DNA from: Phoronis ovalis
Lineage: Eukaryota > Phoronida > Phoronidae
Direction: 5' to 3'
Length of the DNA: 20,696 nucleotides
NCBI GenBank assembly: GCA_028565635.1
Contig: JAOXYB010111381.1
Coordinates: forward strand, 1-20,696
Of this stretch, positions 10,557 through 20,696 are shown piece by piece. The first letter of the stretch is position 1; each line of letters opens with the position of its first letter. The position numbers and the translations under genes were made by a program. Below the pieces are notes generated by a model, which saw nothing but the letters and a program-made list of their open reading frames with translations, was not told the DNA's origin and did no database searches.

Positions 10557-13186
10557 GGTTATATAGTTCCAAAACGTCTTATATATCCGTTAAGGTTGTT
10601 GGTTTTTCGTTTTGATGTTTACTAATAAATAATATATTTCACATATGTGATGGATTCCATTGAGTAAAAATGCTCAAAGATCATTTACATAGTATTCGAA
10701 AATAAGTAGATTTAACACCAGACACTAAAATTGAAGAAAAAAACACGTTAATATATTTTACTACACAAATAACAATAAGAACAATAAAGATGAAGTACTT
10801 TGATACTACAATATACTATTCAAATATTCAATTTACATTTTCTCTGTTAAAATAAGCATGAAACGTTATTAGGTATCTTAAATTGCAGGTAACACTAACA
10901 GTGTTTTCCAAATACAGATCCTCTGATATAAGCCTAAAACTTGTTAGCTTGCCACCACAGTTCACGCCGTATAGCAGTATAAATTTCTGTTTTCTTTACA
11001 AGCAGGAAATGGAGTTCTAACTATAGATGTTTTAGCTAAGGATGTTCTTATTTCAGCACTTGAAACGGCAGAATGAAATTAGATATTTTACGATTTATTC
11101 ATTAAACTAGTAAGTTATTATGCAAAACCTGTTCATAATTCTTGTAAATTGATTGGAATTTTGTGGTCTAATAATTTCAATAACAATCATATTTCATAGA
11201 TAAAAGAATACTTCATTGGCTTTTAACAAGTCTACGTCGTACAGAATAGTTACTATATATAGTTTTAAAAGCTTTTTCTATTACGCATCGTAATAGCGGA
11301 AACAGTAATAATATAACAAATATACTAATTGACGTAAAAGTAGCGTAATATAAAATACGGTATATATATCCAAACATGCACTCTAGAAACCTACTTGTAT
11401 TTCTGTAGAAATCTTTTTTTTATTTAAAGGAGGCTTCTATTCCTTATAAGCATCATTCACGAGGACATATTTTAAAGAGGTATTAACAAAATGAAAAATT
11501 CAAATTTCATCTTAGAATATTATTGAAAAAGGCACACCTAGCTATCAACACATGATAGAAAGGGCTTCTATTCCAAGAGACTTCTATATCTACGTGTTTT
11601 AGATTGGAGGATTGTTGCTTAAAAAGTAGGGATTCAATGTGGACAGACACTGTGCTTATCCCGTGTTTATACAATTATAAAATAATGTTTAATTGTTGTA
11701 CGAGTCATTGCCTTACATGTATATGAAGATTAATTTTAATTAACTGTTTTCATCATCATTAAAATGTAATGGAACTACCCACGGTATTATATAAATAAAT
11801 GTCCCTGTCAGTATTTTCATATATTATTCAATAACTGGTATAGGCCAGCCTACTGTCACAAATAAAAACGGCTTCCAAATCTGGACTACACTACAGGGAG
11901 GCTGACATTCATGGTGACTGTATATATGTGTCGCCCCATGAGCCCAACCTTCATTTTTACTGTGAGGCATATTTTTGTGTCTATATGACGCTTTTTGCAT
12001 TTTGCAAATAACTGGGTAATAATGGTAATATTCTCCGTAACATCTATACAAGGTCTGCCCTACGTGATTGATATTGTAAAGTGTCTGCATGTAGAATATA
12101 TGAAATATGAAATAATTAAAATTGATAGTTGTATTTAAAAAGTTATAACTGCATAAAAAATAATACATGATATGTTTTAAAAAATGCTCATTTTACGACG
12201 ACGCCAATTTGATAATTATAATTGACACTGAAGACGTTGGTGAAGAACAGAATTAAAAATTTCCTTCTCAAAAAATGATAGGATTTTTAAGTAAAGAATC
12301 ATGGAAATACCAAATTCTTACCTGCATAAGCGTAATTTAATTTACAGTAATCGGCGTATTCTGCTTATCCATTGATATAACGCTCAGTTGAACACTTCAT
12401 GTCGGCCATTTCCACTTCATATATAGGCAAACAAATTAAACCGCTGTACATTAGCAGCGCAATTTTAACGATTAACTATCTTAATATTCTTTGAAATTGC
12501 TCTCTTCAGTATATTTATACAATTGACTTTAGTCCCGTATTTTTTATGTCAGTTAAATAAAAACTTTGAACATAATGCCAATGCAAATAAATTGTTCAAT
12601 ATCCATGCATTGTTTCAACTTCCAGAGTTGGTACTTTTTCAATAATCTCTAGAAAATGTGACGTTACACTGTAAAATTATAGACTATGACAATAAAACGC
12701 CATTTTGAATTTTAAATATAAAATGCTTTCCTTCAAAATTTAGTACACTTACAAATTTTGCATCTTACTTTATTATTTTTGCTGCGCTTTTTTTTGTTTT
12801 TCATGTAAATTTTAAAATACGAATCTCAACAAATATATTTCAAGTGGTTCTCAATTTCTTACATTTTCTTAGTTCCATATGCCTTTTGGTAAATTTGCAA
12901 TGAAATGCATAAATGTATGTATATTTATAGTTATGAAGCGTATTATTGTATTTACATGGTGACAATAAATATCAATGACTTTTGTCTATGCTACAAGGCA
13001 ATGACAAACGTTTTGTTATTATCATTACAGAAAAGTGAAAATCAATTATTTATTGATCGTGAGATATACTTATGAATTATTTCGTCAAAATTAGAAATCA
13101 CGAGTCGATTATATATTATGATATAGTAAAAAAATTCATTATAAATTAGAAAAGGAATAGAAAAGTATCGGTGATTTTAAAACATG
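10557..13186. other. 2.6-kb intergenic region; no supported gene
   Basis: This AT-rich stretch lies between the first exon of the Lys/Glu-rich gene and the 3' end of the Tctex1-type gene. It should hold the former's promoter, but no core motif is certain. The longest open frame (minus, 11824-12168) has no recognised domain, and its length is not surprising by chance. A perfect 8-bp hairpin (ctattacg / cgtaatag) lies at 11278-11296. Confidence 0.4.
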
Positions 13187-13348
13187 TTTATTATTGATTA
13201 TCTATTAACAGTTTGATATTAGAGTTCTTAAAAGAGTTAAGTTTTTTATCATTAATATTACACGGACGCCTAGGCATGTACCAGTACGTTCTAACTTCTC
13301 TTTGTATTCATGCTTAAATATTAACAACTCTCTATGGAAAACTACTAG

Positions 13349-13354
13349 TTTATT
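13349..13354 (-). promoter_or_regulatory. Candidate polyadenylation signal of the Tctex1-type gene
   Basis: AATAAA on the minus strand about 190 bases after the stop codon; another lies at 13192-13187. Confidence 0.4.
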
Positions 13355-13541
13355 ATTACAAACAAATTTACGTAACATATTGAGAAACATTCTTCGTGGG
13401 TCACATCACATCTACTTAAAACACTGGATACATTTACCGAAATTTTGATCTGGTAAACATACATCTGTTTAAAACACCTGTAGAAATTTTCATTAAGCTG
13501 TGCCACTCGGTTTACACTTTTTTTCGTACTCAAAACTTATC

Positions 13542-14141
13542 TTATTCAGTGTAAACAGCAAACACAATACCGGTCGCCTGAAGAGTGTCGTTTTTATATG
13601 TTGCACTTGCATAATTATCAACCTTTTGATCCCAGAGACATCTTGTGGCGATTAGCATAGACTGTTGAGCTCTTTCTGTTATTGTGACCCAAGAAATAAT
13701 TTTAAACCGTGCGAGGTTAAATTCTTTCACTTTGTCTTTCAGCATATCAGACAACGTTTTGCTTTTCCGACTCATGATGTTAGCATCATACTGTTTGTCA
13801 CCTAACTGTTCTTCTAAGAGCTGTGTTATGATGTCTTTTATTTTATTCTCAGCAAACCGTGCATCAGGTTCCAACTTATATGTGTTTTCATACTCAATGG
13901 GGGCATGACTAAAACGATCACTTGATCCATCTCCATATCGTGAACGACTCGCTCCAGGGGTGGGGTTTCCAGTAGACGGAGGACCATCCTTACCATGCCA
14001 CGTACCAGCTCTTTGTCGATAGCTTTTAAGACTCCCATGAGTGTCTTGACGTTGTTGGCGGAAAGGATGATGTGGCGCATGCTTCTGATCGTGTTTCTGA
14101 TGCGGTGGATGGGGATGATGAGAAACGGTGTCATTACTCAT
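13542..14141 (-). CDS. Tctex1-domain dynein light chain-like protein (intronless)
   Basis: One uninterrupted exon encodes 199 residues. The start is the ATG at 14141-14139, which has A at -3; five upstream in-frame codons begin with TTG and are left out. Residues 1-40 are very rich in His, Pro and Gln (SHHPHPPHQKHDQKHAPHHP). Residues ~40-80 are Gly/Ser/Arg-rich and probably disordered. Residues 84-199 form a Tctex1/DYNLT domain: YENTYKLEPDARF, then I.QLLEEQL, ARFKIISWVTITERAQQ, the conserved WD at 170-171 and the closing strand GIVFAVYTE. This matches the Tctex1-domain-containing (DYNLT2/5-like) subgroup, which serves axonemal or cytoplasmic dynein as a dimeric light chain. The domain runs to the natural family end, so the gene looks intact. 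Base composition is less AT-rich than the flanks. Lack of introns could mean a retrocopy, though no A-tail or target duplication is visible. Confidence 0.88.
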   Translation of the reverse strand: MSNDTVSHHPHPPHQKHDQKHAPHHPFRQQRQDTHGSLKSYRQRAGTWHGKDGPPSTGNPTPGASRSRYGDGSSDRFSHAPIEYENTYKLEPDARFAENKIKDIITQLLEEQLGDKQYDANIMSRKSKTLSDMLKDKVKEFNLARFKIISWVTITERAQQSMLIATRCLWDQKVDNYASATYKNDTLQATGIVFAVYTE

Positions 14142-15177
14142 TTTATGGATATGCAAGTCTTCACCCAGCTATAAAACATTGCGGTAGTAATGTACTATTA
14201 TTGGGCTGTTACCAAGTCTTTTTCATAATACGAACTGTGTTACGACCCTTGGCACAGTTAGTTCTGCTATGCCTATTGGCATGCTCATACAAATTAAAAA
14301 GAATAAAGTAATTTTTAATTCTACGTCTGCAAGCTTGACCAATATATACTACTGTACAATATGAAAATACTACTTTGTCCCATCTTTAAATTTAAAAAAG
14401 TAGCATGCAAAGTTGCTGCCGAACAATTTAAACACAAATAGATTAAAGTTTACAGAAATCGGCTGATTGCCAATATCAAAACATTCAAATTGAATTAATT
14501 ATAATACGATTCGATGCAAAAAAAATAAAAGAGGAAGCTGAGGCACGAATAAAAACTGTAATTTTTCTAACGAACCTTTATAAATTATTGTTACTTGTTC
14601 TTTGTCTTGTCGCATAGTGTAGTATGAAATGTCACAGTCTATACAGGTGCAATTAAATTGGTAACTATGTAAATTCTGATACATTTCGTTAAATTATAAT
14701 AATGTTTAGTGTTTGATGCTATTTGCCGAAGATTAGTCTAACAAATAACCTTATCTCGTTGCCAACATGAATTCTATGTATGAACTCGATGATCTCACTA
14801 ATTTACTCTTGATGGTTATAAATGGCTATCCCAAACGATTATTAAGTATGTTGGTGCTTTGTATTACTTGTATTTTTTTAATTTATTATTTGTAAATATT
14901 AGATAGTTGCTGAATTTGCAATTGTTACATACCTATAATAAATGAAAATGCTTTGAGTTTTTAAAAGAAAATGCTTTGGATTTTTGCGGGGTTTTTTTCG
15001 ATATCAATACTAAGTATTAATGATTATGTTAGTAATTGGGTTATTATCAGCGCACACAACGAATGTGTTACAGCAGACGCCTTCTTGCCTGGTCGCTATG
15101 CTTTAGTTTTAATTTTACGCCGTACTCCTACTTGGTGGTGAAAATTGCTGTACCCCTGTGATTAAAGAAGCAAACAT
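14142..15177. other. Divergent intergenic region (possible shared promoter)
   Basis: About 1 kb separates the start codons of the Tctex1-type gene (minus) and the multi-membrane gene (plus), which are head to head. It should hold both promoters. A local direct repeat of aaaatgctttg occurs near 14945 and 14970. No coding frame here is supported. Confidence 0.45.
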
Positions 15178-18100
15178 ATGCTAGGATTATTCGCCACGTT
15201 AACTGTTATCCTATCTCTTATATGGGGTTTAATCGCTGCAGTTGGAGAAAGCTGTGGTGACAATGTCACACTCACAGGTTGTAACAGCAATGGCAGTTTT
15301 ACACCGGTGCCAACAACAGGGTCAGGTAAAATAGATGAGATGACAGTATAACTATACCTCAAAAGAATTATCAGAACTTTTACTATTAGCCTGAAATCGC
15401 CGTACGGCTCAGCCTGCAACCTTCAGACTTGTGAAGAACCTTGAAAATGGGGCCAAAAACTGAAAACTCCCATTCATAGACTTAATATAAAAATGCATTC
15501 TCTTGTCCTTACCAGAGGGTAAGAATTTTTGTGTTTTACGTTTTAATTCTATGTAACCATAACCGACGTTATTTAAATAACGCTGCTGACAAAAAGATTG
15601 AAATTCCGTCTGCGCACATTTGCACATATTTTGTGTTGATAGACTGATAAATCCCCATAAATCATTATATAAATAACTTATTTTGAATTTTTTATTAGTT
15701 ATTTGAACCGTTTTCAAGAAATTTTGCCATCGTACATGTTTTAGAAGTAAGAAGTAAAGTTTTACAACCATGTGAAAAATTCAACCCGTTTTATGAAAAA
15801 ATATAATAAACAAAAACTATTCTGCTTGATTGATGGCATATTTAAGTTTGTATGTATTTTGATAAACATAATTCACAGATTAGCAAAAAAATTAAAAATT
15901 TGGGTGGACATTGTCTCAGTGTTTTTGCTGCACTGTATCCTGCTCAAAGACTGGATGCAACTACAAATTTTACGAAGCCTTTCGTCCATCGTACGTTTTT
16001 CGTACATGCATAAAGTGTCCCCTGACTAGATCTTTGTTGAAAATTAAGATTTCGATGAGCATGCTCATAGAAAATAGACTTTACTTTGAGTTATTATTTA
16101 TCTTTTCACAGTGTGGAATTCAGCAACTCATCATAATGTAAAATGCTTTGTTCCACCAAACTGCCTAGTTAATGATACATGTGCTGTGGGTGCTACTGGT
16201 CCTACCTGTGAAAGATGTATAGGAAGAAATGATGCTGCTACATTTCCAAAATTTAGAAAATGTAAGGAACATGTGTGTTAGTTACTATATAGTGTTACAC
16301 ATTAAAGACATCTTATAAAATTAATAAGTGTTTTGTCTGTGTTCAACTGCTCTTAGCAAATGAAACAGTTTTGAAATACATAAAATCCAGTTGGATGCTA
16401 AGTAAAAATTTTGCAGGAAAATCTCATTATGCATGAAATTTTATTGGTATTCCTTTAAGTTATTTTTACAAGTAGTTATTATGAAATGAAAAAAAAATCT
16501 AAGTATGTCATGAAAAGGACCTTTTATGACTTTTCTTTTTGCCATGAAAGTACATATTAAGAATATTTTGCTCTTCTATTTGAAGATTACTACAAGTTTG
16601 GTAGCAATTGCATTGAATGCCCATTTTTACCACCTGCACCATTCATACTCATTGCTTTGATAACCTTCCTAGTGGGATTTATAAATCACTTTGGTTTTAC
16701 AGTATCTATATACACTAAGGTAGGTAATGTAATCCTGTTGCTATTTTATGTTTTTTCTGTAAGTATATTTGCCTAATCATAATTGCCTCCTTTCATATCC
16801 TATGTGCATCTTATCCAAGTCCAAATTAAATTTACTGAGTACAGTAGGAAGATAGAAGACATTTTGTGTCCCCATCTCAGCTCATTTTCCATAATTCTGG
16901 CTTCTGCTACATACTATTATTTGCTTGCTGCCTCATGTCTATATAACCATGTTATGAAACTACAAGTCTTCAATTGATTCTCATGTCATGCTCATGGCAA
17001 ACCCCCTTTATATCACATTGCAAACACTATATAGTACTAGGCCATCCTCATGAACACAATTGACCTGCACCAAACTGTGATTGTGACAATGGTCAAATGT
17101 TTATAAGATGAGAAATTATTTGAGCATGGAAGTACAGCATGCCTAAACATCCACTGCAATCACATTGTATAAACTGTGCTGTTGCTGTGCACTTTAATGA
17201 CCACTGCAGTGCAAAATTCAGCTGCTAATTCATGGTGCATGGTCGCCAAATATTTTTATAAAACAAATGTGAACCTGGGGTATATAAAACTCTTAGAGTT
17301 TTATATATCCTAGTGTGAACAAAGACTAAGATACAGAAATTAGCTGCTCTTTAAGATATCATATACTTGCACTATTTACAGAATGATATATAGATGACAT
17401 ATAACCACAGCTCCAAGTCAGAAATCTGACCTTTTTATTTTAAATGATTTAATAGTCTTTTCATTTTATTATTTATGTGTTGTAGACCAAGCAGCTATTT
17501 CATTACTTGCAGCTTCTGATGTTAACTGTCTCTATACATGTAACCTGGCCAAGATCTGTCCTACAGTTTTTCAGCATTTTTAGTTTTTGTCATCTGAATT
17601 CTCGTATGATGATATTAGGCAAGTGATATATATGTTATCTTTCCCATGTGAAATACTTTACTGCATCTGCTTTAATACTCCAATCATGTGTTTGGCTGTA
17701 GATGTGCCTTACTTTTTTATAGTATAGTTAATATTACATAGAGTGCCAATGAGTATGAATGGCACCTTTGATTGGGAATGATGGTGATATAACTGGGAGA
17801 CCATTAAACTTTCCCCGATGATATCACTTTCAAATATATTGTTAAATATTGTTTGTGATGTAGAAAGTATCACCTCGTTAACTCATTGCCCATTCTTTTA
17901 TAAGATTTTTTAGAAGCAATAATTAATTATGTAAAAAAGCAGTAACATATTGGTATGAGCTGATTCAGGCAAAAACTTTAGGATTAGAAGTATGGAGTCA
18001 GTTATTGAATGCACACTTTTTAAGAAATGAGGCCAGAATAATCCTCTAAAAAAAGCAACATGTCATTCAATAATTTTTTTTGACACTGTTTGTAGAATGC

Positions 18101-20257
18101 TATGTTAAAACTGCTGTTGGAAAACATTATGGAGAATGGATATCTTCATTTATTATACCAACAGTGATCTTACTTGGCATTTATGTCATTGAGCAGAAAA
18201 GGGTAAGAATGTAACATAAGCTAACCATGCAACAGTAAGTCTAGATTTGTATATAACTACTGAATATAGTACCAACAGTATAAAATAAATTAAGGTACTT
18301 CTTGATTTTTCTCCTGTCAATCATTTTTGTTACTGAACCTGATAGTCCCCTTTGGTTTGAGTTGAAGGTGAACACAATTTTATTCAAAATGAAAGAAGTA
18401 ATCTCTGAATGTTATTTTTCCGTTGGGAGATGATCATGGTATTAAAATATCCACCAGGTCACCTACAGTCAGCTATAGCAAAAAATAATATTAAATGTTT
18501 AGTTTTAAGCCTTCATTAAGTGTCACCTTTGAGATGGGGGAATTAAATGTATTATTATACCATTTTAAAAATATTCTGGAATTTTAAGACATAATATTTA
18601 TATATTAGAGTTATTAGCACTGTTTAATAGTAGCCCTGAAGTAATATTCAAAAATATTTTGTTTAACAAAGGTAAACTATTTGCCTATAAAAGAGGTTAT
18701 TTTTTTCAGCTCTTGCAGTGTTGCACTTTTTTTCCATGTTTTTTTTAGCTTTAAAAGGAAAAAAAATACTCAACAAATTCTGAAATTATTTCTTATATTT
18801 TAATTATTCTTAAGCAGTTCACAAGAACAAATAAGAATGTTTACAATTGTTTAAGTTGACTTAAAATTTGTCTTCTTATTTTTATACATTTGTCCTCATA
18901 AAAGAACATGGTGAATTGTCATTATTTTTTAGATACTAATCCTTGAGAACATGCAAATCTCTCGAATTTTCCACAAAATTACTAGCTGGTGGAAGGTTGA
19001 GGCAAAGATGCGTCGCTTTGCTTTTATGGTTATTGTTCTTTACTTTTCTCCACTCATTATATCTGCAATTCACACATTTGCCTGTTCAGGATATCTAACA
19101 ATGACTGTAAGTTGATTTTTTATATCTTATAAGAATGTGGATATTCCATACCCACAGTATCTGCTCAAACATATATAAACAAGTTTATCCTTTGCTCTGT
19201 GGATCATAATACTTTAATTAATAAGCGTTATTCTGTCTCTGTGTCTAAGTGGTAGTGACAAAGTGACAAAATTAAGAAATAGAAATGAGGTCATTATATT
19301 TCCTTTTTTTAGAAAATGACATTGAATGATTCGAATTTAGATGTCTTTTTGTTGGATCAAAGAAAAGACTGCATTGATATGGGTTATCAGGTATAACATT
19401 ACTGCCAATCTTTTTGTCAATTTATGGCAGTGTAGAATATTATGTATCTGCCTTTGACATATGTGTGTGTGTGTGCGTGTGTGTATAGCTATCTAATTCA
19501 ACATATTAACTGATAAATTAAGTGAGTGTTTTATGTCCTGCCTAGTTCATGGCATTTTTTAAATTTAAAAATATCTTTGATTTCACGCAAAAGAACGAGA
19601 TTCACATGCATTATATGCCATTTTTTATCGAAAAATTATCTGATTCTTTTTAAAGCTGCCAAATTACAGCATCACAAAATGCTCGATTTCTGAGGCCACC
19701 TTTTAAGATTTATTTTGAAAACCAGTCATATATGAAATTTGGTTAAGGGAGTGTACAATATCAAAAAAATGGGGTGAATTAACTTAAAAGATAACATTTG
19801 TGAAAGATAAGAACTGTAAAACCTGGGGGATTCTTAGTGTATTCAGTTGATGGGGATGTGCCACTGGCTTGAGTACATTTTTTGACAAATTTTTGTATAT
19901 TTTGGAACACCTTTTATGCCCCTGTGGTATATTTTGGAAATAGTTTTTAGGCCTGCAAGTCATGATTTCCCTTGAAAAGGTACAATTTCTCATAAAACAA
20001 ATTAATATGTATTCCCCTAGATTGTCTATTTCTTAAGAAATATGCTTGCCATAAGTTTACTTGAAGTATCACATACATATGCATTACTGATAAACTACTG
20101 ATGACTATACAGATAACAATTTATTTTCATTTCAGGTGTTGAATCTTATTTACTCCTTTGGTGCTTTTCTCTTGCTATTGCTGCCGCTAGTGTTATATTT
20201 TACTGCTCGTCGACATTTCAAATGGGATGAGCTTGATATGAGAATAAGAACTTATGG
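15178..20257 (+). CDS. Signal-peptide, Cys-rich (EGF/Eph-receptor-like), multi-transmembrane protein, 3' partial
   Basis: Exons: 15178-15325, 16112-16261, 16586-16719, 17486-17618, 18096-18202, 18933-19106, 19313-19390, 20136-20257. All phases agree, giving 348 residues plus two bases before the donor GG|gtaag; the rest is outside the window. Residues 1-24 are a signal peptide (MLGLFATLTVILSLIWGLIA). Cysteines at 61, 67, 73, 82, 85, 108 and 111 form a module with CAVGATGPTCERC and, after a Tyr run, C..CP, as in EGF/ephrin-receptor-like repeats just before a membrane. Hydrophobic segments lie near 119-142, 153-178, 204-220, 253-274 and 309-331, with VTWP in the second. This plan (GxTGPxCxxC, CxxCP, then several membrane spans, YGFLY-like end expected) is known from large, poorly characterised surface proteins of protists, algae and some invertebrates. 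Function is unknown; a sensory or receptor role is inference. Intron 4 seems to use a GC donor. Confidence 0.78.
17281..17307. repeat. Perfect 12-bp inverted repeat in intron 3 of the multi-membrane gene
   Basis: tatataaaactc and gagttttatata flank the loop tta. The arm contains a TATAAA string, but in an intron this is more likely a hairpin or element tip than a promoter. Confidence 0.6.
19462..19484. repeat. TG microsatellite
   Basis: A run of alternating T and G with one C interruption in the intron after exon 7 of the multi-membrane gene. Confidence 0.8.
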
Positions 20258-20696
20258 GTAAGATTTTACAACTCACAATGTATTCAGCATACTATAGTAA
20301 TATATACTACTAAGTATTAACTAAAGTACTTTTTCTCATTTTATGGTAAAAATTTATACTATAAAATTGGTTGACCATTTTTTATATATTTAAATGTAAC
20401 ACAGTTAATTACTAAGCATGTAGGCAATTCAATACTCTCCCAGCAGCCTAATGTAGATTCTAGTTAGCTTCTTTTTTCTTAATTGTATAGAATCTTACTA
20501 TTTTTGGATCGCAGAGTAGTGAAATATTGCGAGTGAATTTATACATATTTTAAATTGAAGTGCTTCAACAAGAATCTGAGATAGTTTAACTTTATATCAG
20601 CTCTTAACCAAATTTTTAAAATATTTTATAAATTTTTTTACATCTAATACCAACTAACATTTTGCCACTATTAACTTCAAGAGTTTCTATTAATAC
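20258..20696 (+). other. Start of intron 8 of the multi-membrane gene; no further exon seen
   Basis: AT-rich DNA following the donor GG|gtaag. No open frame beginning in the required phase after an acceptor was found before the window ends, so the remaining exons lie downstream. Confidence 0.5.

Noticed and set aside
11989-12147. Plus-strand frame resembling a receptor membrane segment (LPYVIDIVK)
   Set aside because: Only about 50 codons between stops, no neighbouring segments of a seven-membrane receptor; likely coincidence.
11824-12168. 114-codon open frame on the minus strand with scattered Cys and His residues
   Set aside because: No recognised motif or splice support, and an open frame this long is about what chance gives in 20 kb of both strands.
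13684-14311. Plus-strand and second minus-strand frames over the Tctex1-type gene
   Set aside because: Overlapping shadows in other frames of a clearly coding exon.
14758-14766. gttgccaac as an RFX X-box
   Set aside because: Only a half-site; the second half is absent at the required spacing.
15409-15771. 120-codon minus-strand open frame in intron 1 of the multi-membrane gene
   Set aside because: Low-complexity, no known domain, lies antisense within an intron; length is compatible with chance.

Overview
This is eukaryotic, almost certainly invertebrate-animal, nuclear DNA. It is AT-rich, has no operons, and its genes are split by GT-AG introns with good splice sites and matching codon phases. 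The gene content fits an animal: a secreted-lipase 3' end, a GPI-anchored Ly6/uPAR-type protein and a Tctex1-family dynein light chain. I cannot name the species.

Layout: (1) 28-584, +: last two coding exons of a pancreatic/lipoprotein-lipase-like gene, C-terminal PLAT domain, 5' part outside the window. (2) 2756-4568, -: a complete three-exon gene for a 152-residue ten-cysteine Ly6/uPAR three-finger protein, convergent with the lipase; its first intron holds a ~325 bp foldback element. (3) 5388-10556, -: a five-exon gene for a 342-residue, highly charged Lys/Glu-rich protein that I do not recognise; its introns hold a 126 bp near-perfect inverted repeat, a 33 bp tandem repeat and other hairpins. 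(4) 13542-14141, -: an intronless Tctex1-domain gene with a His-rich N-terminus. (5) 15178-20257, +, continuing past the window: eight exons for a signal-peptide, Cys-rich, multi-transmembrane protein with a probable GC-AG intron; its 5' end is head to head with the Tctex1 gene, ~1 kb away.

Most of these genes are too short-exoned to appear as long ORFs. They were assembled by joining exons whose reading phases agree and whose translations fit known family patterns. I see no functional pathway linking the five genes. The Tctex1 gene points to dynein/cilia and the Ly6, lipase and multi-membrane genes to the cell surface or secretion. No RNA genes, CRISPR arrays or bacterial-type features are visible. 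I did not find a convincing new multi-gene system; the most interesting items are the reconstructed Ly6 gene, the multi-membrane gene with its GC donor, and the foldback elements.
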